A stretch of 64,000 nt of DNA from Cryptomeria japonica (Eukaryota; Streptophyta; Pinopsida; Cupressales; Cupressaceae). Positions 11,734 through 22,617 of this stretch are shown here, piece by piece (the stretch's first letter is position 1; the number at the start of each line of letters is the position of its first letter). Both the position numbers and the translations under genes were made by a program. The notes under the pieces are model-generated. The model did not search any database. It worked only from the letters and a program-made list of their open reading frames with translations, and was not told the DNA's origin. Location: NCBI RefSeq assembly GCF_030272615.1, contig NC_081411.1, positions 824,034,397 through 824,098,396 on the forward strand, in the 5' to 3' direction.

Positions 11734-12557
11734 TGTTGGCAAATGCACACTCCAATGAGATATTGTAGGTGATTGAAGGTTTTGTCATTGATGGCAACCT
11801 TACAATCCTATGACATCGGCAAGACAATCCACCGGCACTAGCAAGGTCAGACTCTACACCAGCACAAAGACTACCAACATTGGTAGTGAAAGGAAGTATA
11901 CCAGCACAAAAGCCGACAGGAATTTTGTTTGTAATATATTTTGTTAATTATTGTAAAATCATTGTAAGCTGACTTGGCAGGTTATAAAATGACTCATATA
12001 TATAAGAGTTCATTGCAAAACATTGTTGTAAGAAATGTAAGAAGATGGAAGGATATTATTGGGCGAAATAAGGCAAACCTATTATACGAATTATAGGTTA
12101 AAGGTTTATGTATGAAGCAGAGCTATAAACCGGTATTGGATCTGGCATAGTAGATGCTATTTTGAAGTAGTACAAGGCATTGGATTTATATAATCCATTT
12201 TGTAAGTCAGTGAGACTTCCCATTTTGTAATTGAGCAGTGAGCTCTAGGCACTTGGCCTTCCTGCATGTGCAGGCCCCTATTGTAGTAGTGATATTCTCT
12301 TATTGGCCAGTAAGTGAATATTGTGGGTCACAAATCCCACCGAGGTTTTTCCCACACCATGTTTCCTCGTTAAACTACTGTGCTATGGTGTGTTTTTCAT
12401 GTGGTTGTTGTTATCTTTGTCTATTGCATTACTTTATATTTACCGGTATACAGTATTAATATTCTCTACATGTTTTAAGTTAAGAAAATCTTCTAACCGG
12501 TTAGATACTGATTCACCCCCCCCCCCCCCCCCCTCAGTATTTGTGGGAATCCTAACA
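11734..12557 (+). mobile_element. Solo Sirevirus-like LTR (824 bp), target duplication GATGA
   Basis: It starts TGTTGGCAAATG and ends TCCTAACA. The five bases on each side are GATGA (11729-11733 and 12558-12562), which fixes both ends. There is no primer-binding site or purine tract beside it, so it is a solo LTR left by recombination between the two LTRs of a full element. It is the same family as 1901-2698. It carries the TATA region, the hairpin CCTGCATGTGCAGG, and an unusually long run of 18 C at 12516-12533. Confidence 0.95.
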
Positions 12558-12673
12558 GATGAATGGGAGAATTTAATCAAATTGCTAATGAATTCAATTT
12601 AAGTGGGAAGGGGGATTAATTAAATAATTGCTTATTCAATTAATTATCTTCAGACCATTTTTAGGTGTATACA
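12558..12673 (-). repeat. Ty3/gypsy 3' LTR, remaining part with its terminus
   Basis: On the minus strand the LTR starts TGTATACACC at 12673, immediately after a purine tract. The first five bases are the duplicated target GATGA of the solo LTR, so this is the far half of the same LTR as 10443-11733. Confidence 0.6.
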
Positions 12674-12687
12674 TTTTCCCCCTCTTT
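12674..12687 (-). promoter_or_regulatory. Gypsy polypurine tract
   Basis: Minus strand AAAGAGGGGGAAAA directly abuts the LTR start TGTATACACC. This is the expected plus-strand primer of the minus-strand gypsy element. Confidence 0.7.
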
Positions 12688-14164
12688 GAAGCGAGGTGTG
12701 ATGACGCGTTTATTCAAAGAATAATCCCATTTTGATGATGATATTGGTTCGATAGGATGCCTTAGACATTGACTGATACATTGTGGTATGGTGATGCTCC
12801 CTTGGGAGATCAATTGAGATAATTGACCTTTGGAGTGTTTGAATCATTGTGAAATTGATTTCTCGATTAGAATTGATTTGATTTCTACAACTCTAATTGA
12901 TTGATAAAGCTTGGTTGATTAGATTGATAAGATCAAGATTTAGTTTGGTTTAAGGAATGACACTTCCTGTATAAGACACAGATGATCAAAGCATTTGGTT
13001 TTAAGAATGATATATCTTGTATAAGACTTGATCAGAAATGGCTAGTTCTAGGTAAGATACATCCTATATAAGACATGATAGAATGGATCAGATGCGATCG
13101 ATTGATATAATTGATAAGGTTGATTGGATAAAGAATTGACAGTTTGTTGATATCATTTTGCAGGAAGATTCAGATATGCTGATGTTGCCTTATTTGAGGG
13201 GGTAGCATAAGATTTTTGTTGGGTCGATAATATCTGAAGAGATGAGTCATTGGTTTGATTGTGTATACACTTATGATGATACATTGATGATTCCTGAGGT
13301 AGATTTTGCCTTGGATTAATTGAGCTTGCGAGATCCCATGCAAGAATGAAATGCAAGCTAAATGCAAATGCAAATGCGAATGAAATGCAATGCTATAATC
13401 GGACCAGTCACTAGGTTATTGCATTTTGTCATCATTGAGCTTTTTAAAATGTGGGTAGTGAGTGAAAACATCAATGGTATAATTAAACCATGATGACCTA
13501 AGCACTACTTTCCTAAATTTTTATATTGCAATTTAACACAAGCATCAAGGTATAATTGAACCAAGATGACCTGAGTGTTGCTTGTGTAAAACAGGCAGTA
13601 TTAACCATTGCTATACACAAATCGGAAATGTCTTTGATGATACTCTGATGATCATGTCTTGAGACAAATTTGCACATATTAATGATTAATTTATAGATAG
13701 TAGAAAAGAAAAATATCATGTTCCTTCCTTGTTCCTCTAGTCAAACACATCCTGGAGTCATTCAAAAATCATGATAGCGAAAAATCATCCATTGAAAAGT
13801 GTGTGATGTGTTTAGATTGACATGTGATAGATTTATGGTGGACAATTTGATCTCGTGTTCAACGTTGGATGTGTCTCAATTTTTGCTTGACAAGCGTTGC
13901 CTAACTGTTGTTCTTCCTGTTTGATGAAGCTCAAAATGAGCAAAAATTTTGCCCCCAGCCAAGTGTAGGGTTTTGTCCCAAGCCTAGAAACAAAGTCATT
14001 ATGATATACCCAATGATCCAAACCATGGCGAGAAACCAGCTATGATGCTTGTTTATGTACAAAGGCTTATTATGGGTATGAACAATGTTGATGGAAAATG
14101 AATGCAACCGAAAGGATGCATGAACCAATAGATGGAAGAGCTAGCTAACAGATAGCGCATGTTT
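12688..14164 (-). other. Non-coding 3' region of the gypsy element
   Basis: This lies between the end of the integrase and the purine tract. I see no gene. Several imperfect direct repeats are visible, such as 'tatcttgtataagac' and 'gtataattgaaccaagatgacctga' variants around 12960-13080 and 13470-13570. A second G-rich minus-strand stretch (GGCTGGGGGCAAAA) lies near 13947-13960. Confidence 0.5.
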
Positions 14165-14285
14165 GCCAGGTTTTCATTGTTTTTGTATTTTCTATTGTTT
14201 CATTGTTTTTGGATTTTCTTCTTTTTCACTGTTTTTGGATTTTTCTCCTTTTTCACTTTTTTTGGATTTTTTCTGCTTTTTCAGA
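14165..14285 (-). repeat. A/T-rich tandem repeat, unit about 26 bp
   Basis: Four to five imperfect copies of a unit resembling CACTGTTTTTGGATTTTTCT on the plus strand, joined by TTTTC/CTTTTT spacers. They lie directly downstream of the integrase reading frame of the gypsy element, at the start of its 3' non-coding region. Confidence 0.75.
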
Positions 14286-15120
14286 CATAAAACTTCTTCA
14301 GATACATTCTATTGATGGATTCCTTGAGCTAATCCCCATCCTGTGTTGATAGTTGATATTCTCCTGATCCAAATATTGTTGTGACCACAAACAGACCTAA
14401 CCAGTTTGGTTCAAACTTACCTTTCTTTTCTTGATCTGACTGGTTGCGTGGATTTTCCTTTAGTACTAACTCCCCAACTTGAAATGCTCATGGTTTGACC
14501 TTATGATTATAACTTTGGCACATTCTTTGCTGATATACCTTTAAATGATCAAAGGCATTTTGTCTTTGTTCATGGATCAGTTCTAACTCTTGCAATCTAG
14601 ATACTCGTTGTTCTTCATCTGGGATAAGGTCTTTTAATGATACTCGTAGAGAAGGTATCTCTACTTCTATTGGCAGTATTTCTTTTGATCCATAAACAAG
14701 AGAGAAAGGTGTGGCACCTGTTGGTGTGTGGATACTAGTATGGTAGGCCCATAAAGTAGGGTTCAATTGAATATGACAATCCCTGCCAACATCATTCACT
14801 GTCTTTTTGAGGATTTTTAAAATAGTTTTGTTTGATGCTTCTATTTTCCCATTCCCTTGTGGATAGTAGGGTGTGGAAAATTTGTGCTGGATCTTTAATT
14901 TCTCACATAGCTCTTGTACATCCTAATTCTTGAATGGTTTCCCATTATCTGTGATAATGGTCATGGGTATGCCATAGCGACATATAATGTAGTTCAAAAT
15001 AAATGCAACAATTTGTTTTCCTGTGATATTGATGAGCAGTACTACCTTAATCCATTTTGTAAAATATTATGTAGCTACAAGGATGAATTTGTGACCATTG
15101 GATGAAGAAGGATTTATCTT
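14286..15120 (-). pseudogene. Ty3/gypsy integrase, core and C-terminal part
   Basis: The minus strand encodes the integrase core from SNGHKFILVAT through TDNGK, which holds the second catalytic Asp, to GNGKIEASNK, which holds the catalytic Glu. It then runs into a clean ORF (14488-14799) with TPTGATPFSLVYG, typical of plant gypsy integrase. It ends in GKFEPNWLG and MYLKKFYV. There are in-frame stops near 15073 (after LVAT), near 14920 and at 14488, and one close to the end. The N-terminal half lies at 21835-22617, on the other side of the inserted element G. ATCTT at 15116-15120 is the left target duplication. Confidence 0.9.
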
Positions 15121-16204
15121 TATTGGTATTTTGGATATGTTGATGTGGTTTTGTCATTGATGTCGACACTTTCAAAAACTTGTCAACACTTGTCAAACAC
15201 TTGTTAACACTTGTCAACATTTATCAGCACTTGGAGATCTTTGGTTTTGTCCACCGGCATGTCAGTGACTTATGCACAATCACCGATATTTGGTTCACCG
15301 ACAGGTTATATTGTCCACCGACACTTGGAATGACTTGGAAACTACCTGGTTATGTTGAAGACATGATTTGATCACTTGGTTTTGGCGATTTGGTTATTGA
15401 TCTATTCGGGTTTTCATATTTGTTGTTATCGACAAATAGGTCCAGGTTATGCACTGGCAAGCATATCTATTCCAGATCAACATGGCACATTATGGAGATG
15501 ATTTATTATTATTGTAAATGCATTGACCCGACATGATGCATCGCATATTGATTTATTTGTAATTGATTTTATTGTAATATTCTTTGTAAGCCAACCTATA
15601 CATTTGGTCTTAGCTTTCGGTATATATGTAAGATCTCATTTGTGAGATTGTAATGGGAATGTAAATAAGTGTGAATATGCAAAAATAAGTAGAGCTATAC
15701 ACGCAGACATCATTTGAAGATTGAAGGAAGGTTTTGAGAAAGTATATCAGAGCTTAATTGGTACTAAATCTAGCATATGAAAATGTTATTTTGAGCAGTA
15801 CACTATCATTGGATTTAACCATCTAATTATAGTCAGTGTGACTCCCATTTTGTGTTTGAGCAGTGAGCTCTAGGCAGCTGGCCTTTCTACATGTGCAGAC
15901 TCCATATTGTACACACATACTATCTACAGTAGTATCATTTGATTGTGGGTAAGGCTTCCCACCATGGTTTTTACCCTTATAGGGTTTCCATGTACAAATA
16001 TTTGTGTTATGTGTTGTGGATGTTATTGTTTTTTTGTTTCATGCCTTAATCTTTACTGGTACTGCAATTAACTAATAAATTGTCTACCGGCATAAAGTTT
16101 GGTTTACCGACATTAAGAATTAATTTTTGGTTAAGTTAATTTTGGTTTGAATTTATTGGACAACTGATTCACCCCCCCCTCTCAGTTGTCTCTGAGACCT
16201 AACA
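15121..16204 (+). repeat. 5' LTR of Sirevirus G
   Basis: It aligns with the 3' LTR from its first base. The terminal TG is mutated to TA here. It ends GACCTAACA, followed by AT and the primer-binding site. A TATATATGTA box is at 15621-15630. The block GAGCAGTGAGCTCTAGGC is at 15858-15875 and the C-tract before CTCTCAGTTGTC lies near the end. Near the start is an ACTTGTCAA-type tandem repeat. Confidence 0.95.
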
Positions 16205-16206
16205 AT

Positions 16207-16219
16207 TGGTATCAGAGCC
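16207..16219 (+). promoter_or_regulatory. Primer-binding site, initiator-Met tRNA
   Basis: TGGTATCAGAGCC, two bases inside the 5' LTR, is the standard primer site of plant copia elements. Here it is unmutated. Confidence 0.95.
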
Positions 16220-16261
16220 TAGTCCTCTTTTTGCAGAAGTTTAACAACTTGAGGAGATCCA

Positions 16262-17375
16262 ATGTCTTCTAACTATTTTAGGAAGGACAGTCCTAAACTT
16301 GATGGAACTAACTATGGCATATGGAAGATCAGGATGGAGAAACATTTGAATTGAATTAGAAATGACATATGGGATGTTACAAAGAATGGTTATACTACTC
16401 CTACTCAAGGTCAACCTAATCCACCAAACTTGGCTAAAGATGAGGAAAATGATTGCAAAGCAAGAGAAGCACTTTTGAGCGCATTATCATATCAACAAAT
16501 CATGGGATTATTAGATAGATCTACTGCTAAAGCTATTTGGGACAAATTGGAAACATTGAATGAAGGTGATACCATAGTCAAAATTGCAAAACTTGAATGC
16601 TTCTGGGTCAAGTATGAAAATCTGAAAATGGAAGAAGATGAAAGAATTTCTGCTTTTATGGAAAGAGTAAATGAAATAGTTTTGGGTATACAATATTGTG
16701 GAGTAACCTTAAGTGAAGATGAGATTATTACTAAAGTTTTAAGATCTTTGCCACTGGAATATAAAATGAAAGTTACTGCTATAAATAAATTGAGAACAAT
16801 GCCTAATGCATCAGTATCTAGAGACACTTTGGTTGGAAAACTTTCAGCTTTTGAACTTGAGGAATTTGGTCCAGTTGCTACTATTAAGATAGATTTAGCT
16901 TTTAAGGCATCATCATCATCTACAACATCATCATCATCATCTAAAAAATCTTATTGGAAAGACTTTTATGCAAGAGAACTTGAAGAAATAAAAAAGGAGA
17001 ATGAAGAACTGGAAGAGCTTGAAGCACTATTTGCAAGGAGAATGCCTAAAGGTCCAATTGGAAGTAATAATGAAGGTAAAGTGCCCTTTAAATATTTCAA
17101 CTACAATAAAATTGGTCATATTGCTTCTAGGTGTCCTGATAGACATGCAAGATTAAGAGAAGAAGCTAAAAGAACATATAAGCCTAACCCTGATTATCAG
17201 AGATACAAGTTTAAGAAGAATAGAGACAAATATTGTTACTATGTTGATGAAGGAGTTACTGATGATTCTGATGAGGATCCGATAGACAATGGATGGGCTT
17301 TTGTTGCTATAACAAAAGATCAACCAACACCTATTGTTCAATCGGTAGAGCAGGCCCTGGCAGCTAAAATTGAAG
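16262..17375 (+). pseudogene. gag: Sirevirus G gag region
   Basis: The ATG at 16262 starts a frame with the copia gag N-terminus (KLDGTNYGIWKIRM), a TGA at 16352-16354, then an open run from 16430. The UBN2-type capsid region includes STAKAIWDKLETL and MEEDERISAFMERVNEI. A Ser-rich linker and a Glu-rich helix (EEIKKENEELEELEALF) follow. The nucleocapsid zinc knuckle should be CX2CX4HX4C, but both leading cysteines are Tyr (codons at 17093 and 17102), leaving only His and the last Cys. Gag would package element RNA. This copy could not make a full or normally RNA-binding Gag. Confidence 0.93.
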
Positions 17376-20300
17376 ATATGGATGAATGGATTATTGATTC
17401 TAGATGTTCACATCACATGAATGGTGATAAGAGTAAATTTTTAACCTTTCAAGATTACAATGGAGGTCAAGTGAGATTTCGAGATGATAAAGCTTGTTCG
17501 ATCAAAGGAAAAGGAACTATATATTTTGATGGTAAGAACAATACTGATAATATTTACTATGTTGAAGGTTTGAAGCATAATCTTTTGAGTGTTGGTCAAT
17601 TAGTTGAAAAGGGATTTCAGTTACAATTCAAGAATGGTAAATGAAAAATCTTAAACAAAACTAGTTTAGAAATTGCAACTAGTAATCAGATTAGAGGTAA
17701 TATCTTTCATTTGAATAATAATGAGAAATCATGTTTGATTGCACATATTGATGAAAGTTGGTTATGGCATAAGAGACTTTGTCATGTAAATTTTGATTTC
17801 ATTGTGAAAATCAGTATAACTAAGGCAGTAAGAGATGTACCTAAGATTGTTAAACCTGACAATCCGGTATGTAAGGAATGTCAATTTGGAAAGCAAGTTA
17901 GAGCGACTTTCAAGAGTATTCCAGAGAAATCTAACAATGTTATTGATTTAATTCATACTGATTTATGTGGTCCAGCAAGAACTAGAAGTATACAAGTAGA
18001 TAGGTATTTTATGCTAATCATTGATGACTATTCAAGAATGTGTTGGGTTACTTTTCTCAGGGAGAAATCTGAAGCATTTGGGAAATTCAAACTATTCAAG
18101 GTGATGGTAGAGAATGAAACTGACAAGAAAATAAAATGTTTGAGATCAAATCAAGGAGGTGAATTCACTTCTAAGGAATTTAATACATTCTGTGAAGTGA
18201 ATGGGATTAGAAGACAATTATCAGCACCCCAGACACCCCAATAGAATGGAGTTGTAGAAAGGAAAAACATAACTATTTTGGATGCAGTTAGAAGTATGAT
18301 ATCAGAAGAAAAACTACCTCATATATATTGGAGAGAAGCAACCAATAAAATAGTTTATACATTCAATAGAGTTCACATCAAAGGTGAAACCAGTAAGACC
18401 CCTCATGAACTATGGTTTGGTAATACTTCTACTCTTAAATATTTCAGAATTATTGGAAGTAAATGCTATATTAGAAGAGATGAGTATATTGTCAAATTTG
18501 ATCCTAGAAGTGATGAAGGAATATTTCTTGGTTATTCATCTAAGAGCAAGGCATATAGATGTTTTAACAAGAGAATGCAAAAAATTGTTGAAAGTGCAAA
18601 TGTGAAGATTGATGAACAGTTTAGAGGAATCTCAAGGTACATGGACTTTGAACTGGAAATAGAGATAATCACAAATGAACCTACTATGAGTACACCAGTA
18701 CATAATATTGATCCAGTTACACCAGAATCATCTGAGGATTCAATAGTCACTGAAGAACAACAACAAGTAAAGACACCCCAGTATGTAAGATTGAATCACT
18801 CTGAAAGTCAGATAATTGGAAATAAATATCAAGGAGTTATGACTAGAGGAAGATTGGCAAATGAAGAGGTATGTCTTATTTCTCAAATTGAACCTACAAC
18901 TATTAATGAGGCATGTGAAGATAAATATTGGATTAAAGCTATGGAAGATGAATTGGAACAAATTGAAAGGAATAACAATTGGTCATTCATTCCCCGGCCT
19001 AAAGACAAAAATATAATTGGAACTAAATGGGTTTTCAGAAATAAAGTTAATGAAAATGGTAAGGTAATCAGAAACAAAGCAAGATTAGTGTGTAAAGGAT
19101 ATTCACAGAAAGAATGAATTGATTACAATGAAACCTTTGCACTGGTAGCTATAATTGAGGTAGTCAGACTATTATTGGCTTTTGCAGCTCACAAAAACTA
19201 TAGTATATCAAATGGATGTTAAATGTGCATTTTTGAATGGAGATCTTGAAGAAGAAGTTTATATTGATCAACGTGATGGATTTTATTTGACATATGACAA
19301 AGATATGGTTTGCAGGTTAAGGAAAGCTTTGTATAGACTAAAACAAACTCCTAGAGCTTGGTATGCTAGATTTGACAAATATATTTTGAAGCTTGGATAC
19401 ACTAAAGGTAATGCAGACAACAATCTATACTACAAAGTGAATAATGATGAAGTCTTGGTTATTGAATTTTTTGTTGATGATATAATCTTTGGAGGAGAAG
19501 ATGGATTGTGTAAAGATTTTTCTAATAAAATGCAACAAGAATTTGAAATGTCTATGATTGGGGAGATAAAATTCTTTTTAGGATTATTGATTTCACAGAC
19601 TGATAAAGATATATTCTTATGTCAATCTAAGTACTTGAAGGAATTACTAAAGAAATTTGGCATGGAAAACTCTAAACTGGTAAGCACACCTATGACTACA
19701 ACTGATAAACTATCTTTGAAGGATGAATCAACACCTGTTAATCTAACTAGATACAAATCTATGATAGGAGGTTTACTGTATTTGACACAAACAAGACCTG
19801 ATATTATGAATGCAATGTGTATTGTCTCTAGATTTCAGATTAATCCTAAAGAAAATCGTGAATCAACAGTAAAAAGGATTTTTCGGTACCTATAAGGTAC
19901 TACAAATCTTGGTTTATGGTATCCTAGAGATGAAAATTTTGATTTGTGTGCATACGTAGATGCTAATTGGGTAGGAGATGTAGATGATGGAAAAAGCACC
20001 ACCGACGGAGCATTTTTTCTTGGTAGCAGACTAATTTCATGGTTGAGCAAGAAACAAAGTTGTACATCACTGTCAACAGCAGAATCAGAATATGTTGCAG
20101 CAACAACTAATTGCACACAGGTATTATGGATTAAACAAATGTTGAAGGACATAAAGGTAAAATGCAAGGAACCTATAACTATTTACTATGATAATATGAC
20201 AGCAATTGATATATCTAAGAATTCGATATTTCACTCAAAAACTAAACATGTTTCTATCAAATTCAATTTTCTGAAAGAGAATGTTGAATCAAAAGAAGTG

Positions 20301-20423
20301 AGATTAGTTTATGTGAATACTAAAGAGCAGATTGCATATATTTTTACTAAGTCTCTGCCTAAGGAGACTTTTGAATATCTCAGAGAGAAGCTTGTAGTTC
20401 TATCCCCACCAGTAGAGACTTAG
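17376..20423 (+). pseudogene. pol: Sirevirus G pol: protease, integrase, RT, RNase H
   Basis: The domain order is the copia order. Protease: EWIIDSRCSHHM, with active-site Asp at 17396 but DSG changed to DSR. Integrase: HHCC zinc region at about 17755-17890, core from HTDLCGP (about 17960) to VVERKN (about 18256); the second catalytic Asp is Asn (AAT, 18149-18151). RT: from GTKWVFRNK (about 19020), with FVDD at 19470-19481. RNase H: DANWVGDVDDGKST (from 19956) to the stop at 20421. Breaks are TGA 17642, TAG 18242, TGA 19115, TAA 19893, and a reading-frame change near 19200 that looks like a loss of two bases. It ends VVLSPPVET, close to the other units here. Confidence 0.95.
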
Positions 20424-20740
20424 AGAGTTGATTTTTGTCATCAACTGACAAAATTAACAGAGATGTTTTTCTGGCTTTGATGAGGAGAGCTACTTCTCAG
20501 GGGGAGTAGTTGGTATTTTGCAACGAGTTGGTATTTTGTATTGCTTTGGCATTTGATGTCAAAGGGAGAGATATATTATGGAAAAACACATTATCTTTTG
20601 GGAGAGAATTATTCCTAGGGGAGAGACATTATGCATTTTGATTTCTAGTTAATGATCTCTTTGGGAGATTGTTGGTTTTTGGTTTTGGCACTTTGATGGT
20701 TTTTCCATCTTGTGTTGCCATCAATGCCAAAGGGGGAGAT
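20424..20740 (+). promoter_or_regulatory. Multiple polypurine tracts of Sirevirus G
   Basis: Purine tracts occur at 20500-20506 (GGGGGAG), about 20563, 20599, 20618, 20661 and 20731-20738 (AGGGGGAG). The last abuts the 3' LTR. The phrase 'catcaatgccaaagggggaga' is almost identical in the other Sireviruses of the window. Confidence 0.9.
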
Positions 20741-21834
20741 TGTTGGTATTTTGGATATGTTGATATCATTTTGTCATTAATGTCAACACTTGTCAAACAC
20801 TTGTCAACACTTGTCAAACACTTGTCAAACACTTGTTAACACTTGTTAACACTTATCAGCACTTGGAGATCTTTGGTTTTGTCCACCAGCATGTCAGTGA
20901 CTTATGGACAATCACCGGTATTTGGTCCATCGGTAGATTATATTGCCCACTAGCACTTGGAATGACTTGGAGACTACCTAGTTATGTTGAAGACATAATT
21001 TGATCACTTGGTTTTGGCGATTTGGTTATTGATTTATTTGGGTTTGCATATTTGTTGTTACTAGCAAATAGGTCCAGGGTATGCACTGAGAAGCATAACT
21101 ATTCTAGACCAGCATGACACATTATGGAGATGATTTATTATTATTGTAAATGAATTGAGCTGACACGATGCATCGCATATTGATTTATTTGTAATTGATT
21201 TTATTGTAACATTCTTTGTAAGCTGACCTATACATTTGGTCTTAGCTTCTGGTATATATGTAAGATCTCATTGTGAGATTGTAATGGGAATGTAAGTAAG
21301 TGAGAATATGCGAAAATAAGTAGAGTTATACACGCAGACATCATTTGAATATTGAAGGAAGGTTTTGAGAAGGCATATTAGAGCTTAACCGGTACTGAAT
21401 CCAACATATGAAGATGCTATTTTGAGTAGTACATTATCATTGGATTTAACCATCCAATTGTAGTCACAGTGACTCCCATTTTGTGTTTGAGCAATGAGCT
21501 CTAGGTAGCTAGCCTTTTTGCATAGCAAACTCCATATTTTACACACATACTATCTACATTAGTATCATTTGATTGTGGGTAAGGCTTCCCACCATTATTT
21601 TCCCCTTACAGGGTTTCCACGTACAAATATTTGTGTTATGTGTTGTGGATGTTGTTTCTTTCTATTTCATGCATCAATCTTTACTGGTACTACAATTAAC
21701 TGATAAAACTGTCTACCAGCATAAAGTTTGGTTTACCGACATTAAGCATTAAGTTTTGGTTAAGTTAATTTTGGTTTGAATTTATTGGACAATTGATTCA
21801 CCCCCCCTCTCTTAGTTGTCTCTAGGACCTAACA
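20741..21834 (+). repeat. 3' LTR of Sirevirus G
   Basis: It starts TGTTGGTATT and ends GACCTAACA, followed by the target duplication ATCTT. The TATATATG box is at about 21253-21260. The ACTTGTCAA-type tandem repeat near the start has more copies than in the 5' LTR. The same LTR family is represented by solo LTR 'E' at 52075-53095. Confidence 0.95.
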
Positions 21835-22617
21835 ATCTTTCCAACTAGATCAAGACCCCATTGGTAGAAAGGCCAAGATGTTGCCAAAGCATGAAGTTCT
21901 TGTGCTAGTGCATGAATCAAGTTCCCATGAATCTGGCATTGTTTGCATGTTTTAGCTATCTGAAAAGAATCCCATTCCATAGCTGGCCAATAATAGCCAA
22001 AGAGTATATTTTTTTCGAAAGGGTAAGACCACTTGAATGAGTGCCACAAATGTCATTATGGACTTCATTTAAGACCTTCTCAGATTCTTCTTGTTCGAGA
22101 CATCTTAAAAGAGTACCGTCCAGACCTCATTTAAAAAGGGTATCCTCGATAAGAGTATAATGGTAGGATTAGCGAATAAAGTTTCTCTATTGGTCCTTTG
22201 ATAAGTCAAGAGGGGGGATATTACCTTTTAGGTATGTGTAAGTTTGGCCATAGCGGGAGGAATCATGCCCAACAAGGTGACATATAGTTTGGGAATTAGG
22301 ACAATTATGAGTAGGGTAAAACAACTCTTCCACCAGGAATTCATAACGCTCTTGATTTCCCTATGTCTGAAGGAGAGAAGAAAGTGTTGCCATGGTGTCT
22401 GCTACTTTGTTGTCATTCCTTGGAATTTGCCGAAAAGTTATTTCGACAAAGTATTTATTGACATCATCAACCATCATTTTATAAGGCATTAAATTTTCAT
22501 CCTTTGTTTGATAATCGTCATTGATTTAATTTATGATGAGCTGAGAGTCTCCAAAGACTCAAAGTTGTGTAATGTTCCACTATAGCTATTTTGATGCCCT
22601 TAACCAAAGCTTCATAT
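21835..22617 (-). pseudogene. Ty3/gypsy RNase H and integrase N-terminus
   Basis: The minus strand holds the upstream half of the split gypsy pol. YEALVKGIKIA (at about 22590-22620) matches the gypsy RNase H motif with its Glu. The integrase zinc region has CKQCQIHG (about 21940), followed by WPFYQWGLDLVGKI, which contains the first catalytic Asp. The zinc-region His side is within 21960-22049. The frame runs up to the insertion site of G and continues at 15115 on the other side. The fragment is bounded on the right by LTR1 of the tandem Sirevirus array, so upstream RT and gag are not visible. The region 22050-22560 has stops. Confidence 0.85.

Larger units (their letters stand above)
15121..21834 (+). 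mobile_element. Complete Sirevirus 'G' (Ty1/copia), 6714 bp, target duplication ATCTT
   Basis: Two LTRs (1084 and 1094 bp) flank a 4536-bp interior with primer-binding site, gag-pol and multiple purine tracts. Identical ATCTT five-mers lie at 15116-15120 and 21835-21839. The element sits in a minus-strand gypsy integrase in the opposite orientation. Gag-pol is a single frame as in other copia elements. It is broken by stops at 16352, 17642, 18242, 19115 and 19893 and by a frameshift near 19200. Several catalytic or metal-binding residues are also changed, so the copy is not autonomous. The LTRs differ at many positions, mostly transitions, which suggests an insertion that is not recent. Confidence 0.97.

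Noticed and set aside
16262-20423. Programmed stop-codon readthrough in G gag-pol
   Set aside because: The stops fall at different, conserved sense positions in separate domains and differ in codon. Other units have sense codons there, so they are decay.
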